A DNA stretch of 64,000 nt from Kiritimatiellia bacterium (GTDB lineage: Bacteria > Verrucomicrobiota > Kiritimatiellia > CAIVKH01), in the NCBI GenBank assembly GCA_027493775.1, contig JAOSKE010000002.1, positions 310,001-374,000 on the forward strand. Reading direction: 5' to 3'. Within the stretch, counting starts at the first letter, position 1. Each line of letters begins with the position of its first letter. The position numbers and the translations under genes are program-made. This document shows, piece by piece, positions 50,573-59,185 of the stretch. The notes below the pieces were generated by a model. It saw nothing but the letters and a program-made list of their open reading frames with translations, was not told where the DNA came from and did not search any database.

Positions 50573-50628
50573 GGATTTAGGTTCCTGTGCCGCGAGGCGT
50601 GGGGGTTCAAGTCCCTCCGGGAGCACCA
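50544..50628 (+). tRNA. chimeric tRNA-Leu (anticodon TAG), probably defective acceptor stem
   Basis: An 85-base tRNA-Leu whose first 29 bases match the copy at 47419 but whose remainder differs: anticodon stem CAGGA/TCCTG around TTTAGGT (anticodon TAG), variable arm TGCCGCGAGGCG, and 3' acceptor CGGGAGC with CCA. The 5' strand GCACCCG should face CGGGTGC, so position 3-70 is an A-A mismatch. The original gene probably began GCTCCCG. It looks like a recombinant of two tRNA-Leu genes. Confidence 0.85.
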
Positions 50629-50671
50629 GCTTGATTTTGGCGACCGAGCGGCAAGGCTGGGCCACGCGCGC

Positions 50672-50992
50672 TCATACTCGGCACGCTGGCCGGGTGACAA
50701 AATTGCGCGCATCGAACAAAAACCGCGTCTTATTCCCGCGTCCGTCCAGCAGCGCCATCAGATGATCGGCGGAGTCGTATTCGGAGTCACGGGCCTTCAT
50801 AACCGAGAAGTTTTCCCGACTTCAGATTCAAATAGGTTGGCATGGCCAATGCTATTGGTTGGCGCGTGGAGTTCATTGCCCAACAGCCCGCCCGAGCGGC
50901 CCGGTACATCACTGTCGCCTTCAGATATATCCCCCGTGTCCGCGTCGTCATTGAGCCAAAAGCGGAAGACCGGAAGATCAACCATTCTGCTA
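50672..50992 (-). pseudogene. decayed remnants, including a dockerin-like fragment of the adjacent secreted-protein family
   Basis: Between the second tRNA-Leu and the last gene of the secreted locus. The minus-strand frame 50797-50985 reads FRFWLNDDADTGDISEGDSD, nearly the same as a Ca-binding segment late in the large exported protein (around 55.9 kb), then diverges. A second short frame (50672-50800) ends in KTRFLFDARNFVTRP and was not recognised. These are probably leftovers of a further copy of the locus, cut off by the tRNA-Leu rearrangement. Confidence 0.65.
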
Positions 50993-52051
50993 TCACGGTT
51001 CGCGCACTTGTTCCGATGGGGAAAGATTTGTGAACAGGTTTTTTGACGGATCGAACTCCATGTTCCGATCGTTCGGCGTGGGGTTCAGGTAGTACGTGAA
51101 TCGGATTCGACCTCCGGGGGCAACATCAACGTCGCCCGATATTTTCCCATAAAGGGCGCTGACGATGCTCCCATCGTCGTTTGTCTGTGTACGCACTCGA
51201 AAGAAATAATTCTGATCTTCACGTTTATCCGATTGAGGCACGGAGTCCTCCGTGTTGCGAACATGTTTCACCAAATTCGTGAGATAACCAGTTGCAGGCG
51301 CGTAACGAAGAGTTCGCAAAGCACTTGCCATCCCTGGTGCGACAAAAACAGATTGAATACCATCGCCATTGTTTGAAAACCCCAGACTTAAGGTCACGTC
51401 GTAAAGTGTGTACGGCCGCGGCTGAGTGCCCCAGTAGCGCATAGCTTTTTGTTCCGGTTCCCGATGAAGAGCAAAGACAATATCCGGAATTTCACCCTTT
51501 CCATGTGGCGCAACCCAATCGCCGCGCAGCAGATCAAAACCTACAGGTTCATCTTGAGCCGGAATATTGTTATCGCCCGAGAACTCGACTCTTTTTGTAT
51601 ACATCGGAATCGGATTGAGAACTTTCTTGAGTTCAATATCCACCATCGGATTCCACGGCTGCCACCAGCTATCCACGACGTTGGTAAACCGTTGCTCTCC
51701 GCCCAAATCGATGTAGTACGCCTGCTGGCCAATCGGCATCGTTTTCTCCGAAAGCCTATCGGCAGGCGGAACGAACACCGAATAACGTATCTCGCCTGTT
51801 TTGCAGAGCAGCTTTAGCGTCACAAGGCCATTGGTATCCGTCAGACCATTAGCTTTGCGAAGCTCTGAGTGGCCATATTCTGTTCCACCTGGACGCCATC
51901 CCACGGCGGTGGACATCCAAACGGGGGCACCTGGGACCGCGTTTCCAAAGTCATCGGTCACATGGAACGTCAACTGGGCGACCGCATCTTCTGCACCTGC
52001 GCGAGACGTGGCGGTCAATACGAATAGCAAGGCAAACACGAACAGTTTCAT
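50993..52051 (-). CDS. exported partner protein C2 (paralogue of the 53273-54265 product)
   Basis: About 352 residues from ATG 52051, with a signal peptide (MKLFVFALLFVLTATSRAGA). An Ig/carboxypeptidase-regulatory-like beta domain follows (TFHVTDDFGNAVPGAPVWMS, GLTDTNGLVTLKLLCKTGE), then a family-specific region. It shares with C1 the motifs WQPWN, PVGFDLLRGDWVAPHGKG, LYGKISGD and RIRFTYYLNPTPNDRNMEFD. Its start overlaps the stop of the lipase-like gene B2 (ATGA). In a polymorphic-toxin reading this would be the periplasmic immunity protein for B2; otherwise it is an unknown exported partner. Confidence 0.75.
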   Translation of the reverse strand: MKLFVFALLFVLTATSRAGAEDAVAQLTFHVTDDFGNAVPGAPVWMSTAVGWRPGGTEYGHSELRKANGLTDTNGLVTLKLLCKTGEIRYSVFVPPADRLSEKTMPIGQQAYYIDLGGEQRFTNVVDSWWQPWNPMVDIELKKVLNPIPMYTKRVEFSGDNNIPAQDEPVGFDLLRGDWVAPHGKGEIPDIVFALHREPEQKAMRYWGTQPRPYTLYDVTLSLGFSNNGDGIQSVFVAPGMASALRTLRYAPATGYLTNLVKHVRNTEDSVPQSDKREDQNYFFRVRTQTNDDGSIVSALYGKISGDVDVAPGGRIRFTYYLNPTPNDRNMEFDPSKNLFTNLSPSEQVREP

Positions 52052-53262
52052 TGCAGACCTCCTTGTGAAACGATGTCTTCGTAGAACAGGTGACAATAAG
52101 TATAAGCTACAGTCTTAAAATCACTGTGCCGCCAGCGCCCGTCCGGAAAATCATCCGTTTTTAGTTCATCGGGCCACCCCGTCTTCTTCGGCACCAAGTC
52201 AACATTGCCTTCGCCGCCGACCCCAAAGCCTGTCATGGGATTTCTGCCAGCGGCGCGCGATGTGGACGGAACACCTTCCGCCAAAACCTTCCCCTGAACC
52301 TCGGTGGCCGCCGCTATCGCGCTGCCGTTTGTACCGTAGATGCCCATGTTGTAGAACGGTTTGAAAAAAGAATGCGATCGAAGCATGTAGTCCGGCAAGA
52401 GGGCGGCTTGAGCAGGTGTGGTGGCCGTCACGAACACGTCGTTGCTCGGATCGTATACACCCGTGCTGTACTCGCCGTTAAAGCCCCAGCCACCCTGCGA
52501 GTCTACTCCGATCAGCATCTCCGGCAGGATGCCGCCTTTGACCTGTTCCTGAAAAACCCAGATTTTTTCGGGTGCACTGAAAAGCGAGACCGATCCGCCA
52601 CTCATATTGTTGTTCAGAATATCCTCGCCGGAAGAGTAGTAGTTGAGCGCTTGCGGAATGTCCCCAAAGCGATTGCGCCAAGTCAACGCATTGCGTCCGT
52701 CACTCCCACCGAAGAGTTTGTGCCACTCCGATGCCCACGCGCGATTGGTGTAGTCCAGCCAAGGCGAAATCGCGATTTCTTCCGGATACTGGAATGTCGG
52801 AACGTACGCCTCCATCGCGACGGCCGCATTGATCATAAAATAGCGCGTGAGATTTAACCCATGATCCACAATCGCGCTCGATGCAACCATATTCCCCAAG
52901 CTGTGCGCCGCTACGTACTTTTCTCCCGGCAAAGCCGCCACTTGCGAGGCCAAAGCCGAAGCCGTTTGGAAGGCATTGATCACGTCGGCATGGTAGTAGG
53001 CCCCGGGAGGAAGGATGCCCGGCGTCTCATCGCCTTCCCACGTCACGGCCGTGAACATAGCCCGCGAGCCGGATTGATACAGCCGCTTGAATACTTCCGC
53101 ATTCCAGCCCCGCGCGCCCTCTTCGGATGAGTTGAACCCATGCACAAAGACAAACTGTTTACCATTGCTCTCGGCGTCCGGATAGTTGCCCGGTTCGCTG
53201 GTATCGGTAACCCTCGTCTCGACTCCACCGGTCACATGTCTTAGATTAATCCAGCGGTACAC
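52048..53262 (-). CDS. orphan lipase-like alpha/beta hydrolase module B2
   Basis: About 404 residues. Homology with the C-terminal module of the large upstream protein starts exactly at YRWINLR, and GTG 53262 codes for the first residue there. The longer upstream frame (to 53481) is antisense to C1 and discarded. Features: FVFVHGFNSSEEGARGWNAE (His-Gly oxyanion region), VFKRLYQSGSRA, and the nucleophile elbow AAHSLGNMV. There is no signal peptide and no clear Shine-Dalgarno; the start is 10 bases after the C1 stop, so coupling is likely. It looks like an orphan C-terminal cassette lacking its delivery part. Confidence 0.7.
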   Translation of the reverse strand: MYRWINLRHVTGGVETRVTDTSEPGNYPDAESNGKQFVFVHGFNSSEEGARGWNAEVFKRLYQSGSRAMFTAVTWEGDETPGILPPGAYYHADVINAFQTASALASQVAALPGEKYVAAHSLGNMVASSAIVDHGLNLTRYFMINAAVAMEAYVPTFQYPEEIAISPWLDYTNRAWASEWHKLFGGSDGRNALTWRNRFGDIPQALNYYSSGEDILNNNMSGGSVSLFSAPEKIWVFQEQVKGGILPEMLIGVDSQGGWGFNGEYSTGVYDPSNDVFVTATTPAQAALLPDYMLRSHSFFKPFYNMGIYGTNGSAIAAATEVQGKVLAEGVPSTSRAAGRNPMTGFGVGGEGNVDLVPKKTGWPDELKTDDFPDGRWRHSDFKTVAYTYCHLFYEDIVSQGGLQ

Positions 53263-53272
53263 CGCTATCGTA

Positions 53273-54265
53273 TCACGGCATGTTAACTCGCACACGTCCG
53301 GGGTTCTCCAGAAGATCCCGAGACAAATCGAATTCAATATTTCGATCGTTCGCTGTCGGATTGAAATAGTAGCTGAAGCGGATATGGTGTTCCTTCCCAA
53401 CTCCGAACTCGATAGGGCCGTATATCTTGCCGTACCGAGCGCTGACGATATTCCCTTTGTCATCAAGAACCGTCTGTACACGAAGGACCAGATATTCGGT
53501 ATCGCCCAACTTCTCGACCTTCACATCCCTGTCGGTGGTTGTCACGAAAGCGAACCGAACTTCCAACTGGTATCCCGAGGTTGGCGCTTCGTACGCGGAA
53601 CGAAAGTCACTGCCCATGTCTTTTTGTACTCGGAAGAACCCGTCCATCTTGTTGGTGCAAGCGATGATGAGTTCCAGGGAGCCGTTCCAAAAATCTTGAA
53701 CCTTAGCCTTATAAGTAAAGAACAGATCGGGTCGTTTCCCCTTTCCATAAGGCGCGACCCAATCGCCGACCTCCAGATCGAATCCTACCGGCACATCGCG
53801 AACAGGAACCGGCTCATCAACATACTTAACATACATGGCTGTAGGATTACGATGTTCTTTGAGCACAGCCGTATTCGTGGTATTCCACGGTTGCCAGCGA
53901 CCATTCTTCACGCAGTCCTCGCCCCGGCGATAGAACCAGTATTCCCCCGTTGTCTTGTAATAGCCGTCCTTGGTTATTGTGTAATTCATGCTGTGGATCG
54001 TCTTGCCGGCAGCAACGTAATATCCGTTTGTATCGGTCTTCCCTTCGGAAACAACCGCATTTGCCGATGAATCAGATGCCCAAAACGCCACGCTCAGTTC
54101 AGCCTTTTCAACCGGCTTGCCGGTGGAATCAACAACACGAAGCGTGATCTGACCCTGTGCGCCATTCTGTCGTGCCGTCTCGACCTCCGGCGATGCCGCA
54201 AAGAGTTTTCCGGCGCATAACCAGCAGGATAGAAGAACAACGGCAAAAATGAAAAAACGTTTCAT
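53273..54265 (-). CDS. exported partner protein C1
   Basis: 330 residues with a signal peptide (MKRFFIFAVVLLSCWLCAGK). A beta domain (ITLRVVDSTGKPVEKAELSV, TDTNGYYV) is followed by the region shared with C2: WQPWN, PVGFDLEVGDWVAPYGKG, RYGKIYGP, RFSYYFNPTANDRNIEFD. The start overlaps the stop of the lipase-like module B1 (ATGA), as C2 does with B2. The strict one-to-one pairing of B and C across the duplication suggests that the two products act together. Confidence 0.75.
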   Translation of the reverse strand: MKRFFIFAVVLLSCWLCAGKLFAASPEVETARQNGAQGQITLRVVDSTGKPVEKAELSVAFWASDSSANAVVSEGKTDTNGYYVAAGKTIHSMNYTITKDGYYKTTGEYWFYRRGEDCVKNGRWQPWNTTNTAVLKEHRNPTAMYVKYVDEPVPVRDVPVGFDLEVGDWVAPYGKGKRPDLFFTYKAKVQDFWNGSLELIIACTNKMDGFFRVQKDMGSDFRSAYEAPTSGYQLEVRFAFVTTTDRDVKVEKLGDTEYLVLRVQTVLDDKGNIVSARYGKIYGPIEFGVGKEHHIRFSYYFNPTANDRNIEFDLSRDLLENPGRVRVNMP

Positions 54266-55548
54266 TGCAGGCTCCCTTGCGAGACGAGTTCATTGAAGAG
54301 TTCATACGTGTAGAGATATGCCATGTTCTTCAAGTCACTGTGAAGCCAGCGACTCCCATAGGTACCCCCGCTTCGTCCCCATCCATTCGGTTTGTGAACG
54401 GCCTCATCCATGTTGTAATTGTAAAAACCGATCAGGTTGATCGCGTTCTCTCCCGCCGCATACGACAGTGCAGGCACGCCTCGGGCAATGATGTCGTTGC
54501 GAACCTGCACCGCGATGTTTGACGAAAACATCCCCGCCGGCTCGTGTCGGAAGGCGGCATTCGTTCGCAGATTATCCGGCGTGGCAGCATTGGCCGTCGC
54601 CATGCTGTACCCTCCGCCGAACCCCCAACCTGCCCAATCCGTGCCACCAAGGACGGGAAGGCCAAGAATCGTCCGGCCCTTGAACATCTCCTGTTTTTGC
54701 CAAGCATAGCGCTCGACATGCCAAGGTATCACTCCACCCGAAAATGGCGACGGCGTGCCATTCGTATAGGTTTCGAAAATCTCATCGCCCGACGAATAGA
54801 AATTGTACGCCACGGAAATAACCGAAGGAAAGCGGTCTTTCCATGTCAACTTCTCTCGATCATCCGGTGAAGAAAACAACTCGAACCACTTCGAGCACCA
54901 TGTCTTGTTGCTATATCCAGTCCAATCTTCGTGTAGCAGATAATTGTTGTTGGTCGCGTCACTGAAGGAAGCTGGGCGATAGCATTCCATCGCCACGGCC
55001 GCATTGAGCATGAAGTATTTGTCCACGTTCAGACCATAGTCTTGAATCGCCGCCGACACCACCATGTTGCCCAAGCTGTGGGCAAGGACGATCTTGTCTC
55101 CGCTGACTCCGCTCACCTGCACGTTGAAATTGGACGCTATCGCGAAAGCATTGGCAACATTGATCTGGTACTCCCAGCCTGCGCCTTGATCTCCCCGCCA
55201 TGTCATGCCCCAGAACTTCGCGCGCGACCCGGATTGATACAGCCGCTTGAACATCTCGGCGTTCCACCCGCGCGACTCGTCCGCCGTCACATTGAACCCG
55301 TGGAGAAAGAACACGTTCGTCCCGTTACTGAAGGCGTCGGGGTAGTTAGGCGGTTCATTTGTAGAAGTCGGCGGCCCGCCACCGGGTCTCAAGTTAATCC
55401 AGCGGTACATTTTTTCAACTCCGTCAATACTCAACGGCAGTTCCGCACGGAAGCGGCTTATCCCCTGCTCGAACACTTCCAACACCAACGGCTCTGTCGT
55501 TGCTTTCGCTCCCTCCATTAACAGTACGCCCTTCTCCCCGTCGGACAC
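54262..55548 (-). CDS. lipase-like alpha/beta hydrolase module B1, probably the C-terminal part of the 55557-59120 protein
   Basis: 428 residues as an isolated frame from GTG 55548, which has no signal peptide and a poor ribosome site. Adding one base near 55593 to the upstream frame makes the two continuous (...TNIPGGIPLSPEFLNR then IVSDGEKGVLL), about 1619 residues in all. The module has LEVFEQGISRFRAELPL, MYRWINLR, VFFLHGFNVTADESRGWNAE, MFKRLYQSGSRAKFWGMTW, the nucleophile elbow LAHSLGNMVVSAAI, and a C-terminal region ending NELVSQGSLQ. These are lipase/PGAP1-like features. As the tail of an exported protein it could be a secreted lipase or toxin. Substrate unknown. Confidence 0.75.
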   Translation of the reverse strand: MSDGEKGVLLMEGAKATTEPLVLEVFEQGISRFRAELPLSIDGVEKMYRWINLRPGGGPPTSTNEPPNYPDAFSNGTNVFFLHGFNVTADESRGWNAEMFKRLYQSGSRAKFWGMTWRGDQGAGWEYQINVANAFAIASNFNVQVSGVSGDKIVLAHSLGNMVVSAAIQDYGLNVDKYFMLNAAVAMECYRPASFSDATNNNYLLHEDWTGYSNKTWCSKWFELFSSPDDREKLTWKDRFPSVISVAYNFYSSGDEIFETYTNGTPSPFSGGVIPWHVERYAWQKQEMFKGRTILGLPVLGGTDWAGWGFGGGYSMATANAATPDNLRTNAAFRHEPAGMFSSNIAVQVRNDIIARGVPALSYAAGENAINLIGFYNYNMDEAVHKPNGWGRSGGTYGSRWLHSDLKNMAYLYTYELFNELVSQGSLQ

Positions 55549-55556
55549 AATGCGGT

Positions 55557-58500
55557 TCAGGAACTCCGGAGAAAGCGGAATGCCGCCGGGGATATTGTGA
55601 AGGTGTTCGCCTCATGCGCATACTTGCTGAATAGTGAACCGTAGCTATCGCCTTCGGAGACCAGATAGGCCCCCGCGTTGTTCCGCCTCAAATCCGTGTA
55701 CACCGCCTTTACCGCGCCGTCGGCCTGACTCAGGCGGTATTGCACCACTCCCGACGGCGGAAACGCCGCCAGCGTTCGCCCGAGATTCAACCAGACGGGG
55801 AAGAAGTCCTCGAGATCGCTCCTCCCGTCCACCTTGTTGTTCTCGTAATTGGCCTTGCCCAACAGCCCGCCCGAGCGGCCCGATACATCACTGTCGCCTT
55901 CAGATATATCCCCCGTGTCCGCGTCGTCATTGAGCCAAAAGCGGAACGGGTTTGCAGCGTTGGCCTGATTTATGTCCAGTGCGTCAATGCTCCGGTCGCG
56001 ATTCCAGTCCGGCACAATGGCCAGATCGTGAACGCTAAATTCGATGATGTCCGAACAAATGAGCATGTCATTGGTGTCGCTATAGGACAGTGTCACGGAT
56101 GCGGCGCCGGGGTTCAGGCCGAGAACATGCCAGACCCGGTCTGCGGACTTGAGATAATAAAGGGGGTTTGTAGCAACTATGGTAGACAGGTTATACGCCA
56201 ACGTGGACGCGCGCTTGTTATTGTGGTCATAGAGGGCCAAAACATTCGTATCGCTAATTGTGATCCGAAGGGTTCCATTGGAAAGGGCCGATGGTTTAAA
56301 TTGCTCAATTCTGAGCCTCGAAACCGCCCCGTCGTTGGTGGATAACACTTCCGGGGGCGCCAGCTCATAAGCGGGCAATATCACCGCATAAGGCCGCTGC
56401 TCGTGAAACCGCGTTACCTCCAATCCCGGGCTGCCCAACAAGCCCGGCTGATATGCGTGTATATTCACTCGCGGCACATGCACGGTGAACGGCTTGCTGC
56501 CGGAATTGAAACCACTGCCCTCGACAGCCCCAAAGACAAAATTCGCGACAATAACAACCCCCGGCGAGGGCGATTCTCCGACAAAAAACGTATAGTCTCC
56601 ATCGTCGTCGTCATCTGAAAGGCTGCGAAATGATCCGGTGTATGATTTGCCGCGCTGAAGCGGCACAGCAGAGTCAAACATGTACTGGCTGCTGTTCACA
56701 TACGGCATATCATAGCTGAAGTCGCCGATCCGATAGCCATACATTTCCGTATGCGATCCGCTCGAATCACCGATGCTGACGGACAGTTGCAGAAATTCGC
56801 TGTCGTCAATTACCGCGAACTGGTCCGGCGAATCCATGGGAATGTCGAGGAATCCGTCGCCATCCTGATCGTACTCGCTGACGGGTGGATCGCTTGGGCC
56901 GGGTAGCGGCAGGAAGTCGCCACCGGCCAAATAGCCGTAGCCAAGCGAAATCGTCGCTCCAAGATCGTCAAAATTCGCGGGCGATGTTGAGTAGCCGACA
57001 ACCCCGCCGGAATTCTTGAGAACGCCATAGTAGTAAGAGCTGAACAAGCCGCTCTTCGGCACGAATCCGGCAGCGGTTGCCCAGCCATATCCGAGCGTCC
57101 CCTTGTTGTACGGCCATGTTCGGCTGGCGGGCAGGGTATGGCGGAGCGCCATGTTCGTGGAGGTCCAGTGTGTCTGCACCAGTCCTTGATAGATTGTACT
57201 GAATGGCTTGCTGAAGTCGGCCGTGAATGAGCCGTGGCGGACCCACCCGAAACCCACATCGTCGCCTTCCGTATTAAAGCTGTGCGAAAAGACAAATAGA
57301 TCGGGCTTGCCCGAGGGACTGGGCCGCAAATAACGCACAATGCGCGAGGGCACAGTGTGATCTGTCAGGAAGCGGTCTGCCCATATCCAGCCCGAACCCA
57401 TATCTACGTAGTTCTCCAGTGCAATACTCCTCGAATAGACCCAGCCTCCCGAATCGTATCCCGGGAAACCTTTGGCTTCGCCAAAATAGATAAGTTCACT
57501 CGGAGAACTCAGATCGGGGATAAAGACTCCATTCGTAACCCATCCGTGCCCCACCGGATAGAATTTGAGCATTCCAAGATTGCTCTCCGCATATTGCCAG
57601 ACCGAGCTGCCGGTGCCATGGCCGTAGTAACACGGGCCGGACTGACGCTCCAGTTGGGGCGGGATATCCGCCGAATCATAGGGATTTGCCCTGAAAACCG
57701 CGCGTTCAATATAGTCGGAAACCCCGTCCTCATCGCTGTCCGGCTCCGTTAGCTGAAAATCAACGCCGGTCACCTGCCCCGTCACGATAACAGGATTGTT
57801 TGAGTACGCTCCGAACGCCTCTTCCGAATCAAGGCGTCCATTTCCATTCAAATCGCGCCACGCCTTGATGTAGTATGTGCCGGGCGGCAATGCAATCAGA
57901 TGATAGACTCCGGGAGCATTCAGCGCTGCGGCATAATCCAGCTCCCAACCATACGGATCATCCTGAACGGCAAGTACATAAATGTCGTTGGTTTGCCGTC
58001 CGTCATAAATAATTGTTCCCTTTACATTCGGCAAGTCGTCGGGGTTGTTTGGATCCAGTCCTAACGTCAACTCGTCTGCATCGTTGACCCCGTCCCCGTC
58101 GCTATCGGGATTATTGGGGTTCGTCTTCGTCACAAATAACTCATAGCCGTCATTCAACCCGTCGTTGTCGCTGTCGGTGTTCGCTCCGAATGCGTAGAAC
58201 CGATGCACGGGGTTTGTCTGTTCGTCGAAACCCATGGGCCGTGTGTCTATCCATGCTACGCTTGTCTCGCCGGTCAATACGATGTTTGAGCTTATCAGCG
58301 TCCAGACGTTTTCAAGGCCCATAAACGTCTTACTCGGCGTATCTCGCGCGTCGTAGCTGTATGCGCTCCAGACGCTTCCCGAGTAGCTCTCCGGATAGCT
58401 CAACTCCAGCAGCAATCCGTTCGTCTCTTCTCTCATGCCGCTGATATACACTTCTTCTTCCATGCCCTCCCGCATCAGCATCATTCCGCCGCCTTCTTCC

Positions 58501-59120
58501 TCCTGTATCAAGGCTGCGGCTTCTGCGATTCTTGCTTGAGCGTATAGATAGTGCTCCGCGTATTGCTCCGGCAGCAGGGTCAGCTTCGTTTTGAGCCGGT
58601 ATCGCGCGAGTTCGGGGTAGTACAGCATCGGATTCTGACTCTGTCTGAACAGAAGTTCGTAGGGAATGACGTATCCGATTGGTGCGGGGTCGGTGTAGAG
58701 CAGTTGGTCGGCGTTATCGCGTATTTCGATGGTGCCTTGAACGGTCTCTTGCAGGGCAATCTCGTAGGCGGGGACGCTGTTGCGATAGACGGGTCTGGCG
58801 CTAAAGAGCGCTTTTGTGAAGGTTGCATCCAACTCTTTGGAGTTGAGGTCTATAACGAGGGTATCGGGGTTGCCTGGTTGGTTGAGCAGCTCCAAGCCCG
58901 GCGGGATAAGCAGTGCGAAGGCGTCTTGCTGGTCGTAGTGCCGGTTTATCAGGTCTTCCACCCGTGTAATCCGGTTGCTCATCAGGCTGGCGTAGGCGTT
59001 CAAGTCTATCGGGCTTGCTGTCTTTTCGTTCTTTCCGGCGGCGAGGGTGAGGGCGCAGAGGGCGCACAGCGTCAGGACAGCCGCGATGCGGCTGAAATGA
59101 GCGGCGATAGATTGTTTCAT
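55557..59120 (-). CDS. large exported modular protein with Ca-binding repeats (delivery part A)
   Basis: Start ATG 59120 has AGGAG 8 bases upstream and opens a signal peptide (KQSIAAHFSRIAAVLTLCAL). About 1187 residues in this frame. In order: an unrecognised N-terminal ~320 residues with a Met/Glu-rich turn, thrombospondin type 3-like Ca repeats (DSDNDGLNDGYELF, DSDGDGVNDADELTLG), a Cna-B/SdrD-like domain (YYIKAWRDLNGNGRLDSEEA), another Ca repeat (DSDEDGVSDYIERAVF), long beta-rich repeats with GHGWVTNG-type units, and a dockerin-like DWNRDRSIDALDINQAN and LNDDADTGDISEGDSD segment. The frame probably continues into B1. Expression is behind a structured leader at 59139-59185. Confidence 0.8.
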   Translation of the reverse strand: MKQSIAAHFSRIAAVLTLCALCALTLAAGKNEKTASPIDLNAYASLMSNRITRVEDLINRHYDQQDAFALLIPPGLELLNQPGNPDTLVIDLNSKELDATFTKALFSARPVYRNSVPAYEIALQETVQGTIEIRDNADQLLYTDPAPIGYVIPYELLFRQSQNPMLYYPELARYRLKTKLTLLPEQYAEHYLYAQARIAEAAALIQEEEGGGMMLMREGMEEEVYISGMREETNGLLLELSYPESYSGSVWSAYSYDARDTPSKTFMGLENVWTLISSNIVLTGETSVAWIDTRPMGFDEQTNPVHRFYAFGANTDSDNDGLNDGYELFVTKTNPNNPDSDGDGVNDADELTLGLDPNNPDDLPNVKGTIIYDGRQTNDIYVLAVQDDPYGWELDYAAALNAPGVYHLIALPPGTYYIKAWRDLNGNGRLDSEEAFGAYSNNPVIVTGQVTGVDFQLTEPDSDEDGVSDYIERAVFRANPYDSADIPPQLERQSGPCYYGHGTGSSVWQYAESNLGMLKFYPVGHGWVTNGVFIPDLSSPSELIYFGEAKGFPGYDSGGWVYSRSIALENYVDMGSGWIWADRFLTDHTVPSRIVRYLRPSPSGKPDLFVFSHSFNTEGDDVGFGWVRHGSFTADFSKPFSTIYQGLVQTHWTSTNMALRHTLPASRTWPYNKGTLGYGWATAAGFVPKSGLFSSYYYGVLKNSGGVVGYSTSPANFDDLGATISLGYGYLAGGDFLPLPGPSDPPVSEYDQDGDGFLDIPMDSPDQFAVIDDSEFLQLSVSIGDSSGSHTEMYGYRIGDFSYDMPYVNSSQYMFDSAVPLQRGKSYTGSFRSLSDDDDDGDYTFFVGESPSPGVVIVANFVFGAVEGSGFNSGSKPFTVHVPRVNIHAYQPGLLGSPGLEVTRFHEQRPYAVILPAYELAPPEVLSTNDGAVSRLRIEQFKPSALSNGTLRITISDTNVLALYDHNNKRASTLAYNLSTIVATNPLYYLKSADRVWHVLGLNPGAASVTLSYSDTNDMLICSDIIEFSVHDLAIVPDWNRDRSIDALDINQANAANPFRFWLNDDADTGDISEGDSDVSGRSGGLLGKANYENNKVDGRSDLEDFFPVWLNLGRTLAAFPPSGVVQYRLSQADGAVKAVYTDLRRNNAGAYLVSEGDSYGSLFSKYAHEANTFTISPAAFRFLRSS

Positions 59121-59138
59121 TCTTTGACTCCTTGCTTT

Positions 59139-59185
59139 GCCTCTCAAAAACAAAGAGAGGCGCGAACTCCAAGCTCATGCCTCTC
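59139..59185 (-). terminator. leader attenuator: intrinsic terminator and competing hairpin before the exported-protein operon
   Basis: On the minus strand three segments alternate: GAGAGGC (59185-59179), GCCTCTC (59161-59155) and GAGAGGC (59145-59139). The first two form a stem followed by TTTGTTTTT, an intrinsic terminator. The second and third form an alternative hairpin just before the AGGAG site. Only one can form at a time, which is the layout of an attenuator. The upstream leader (to about 59390) has further stems such as GCGCGCCC/GGGCGCG but matches no riboswitch class that I recognise. Confidence 0.6.

Noticed and set aside
53263..53481. N-terminal extension of the orphan lipase-like frame
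   Set aside because: It lies antisense to C1, has no homology to B1, and similarity begins exactly at the GTG 53262.
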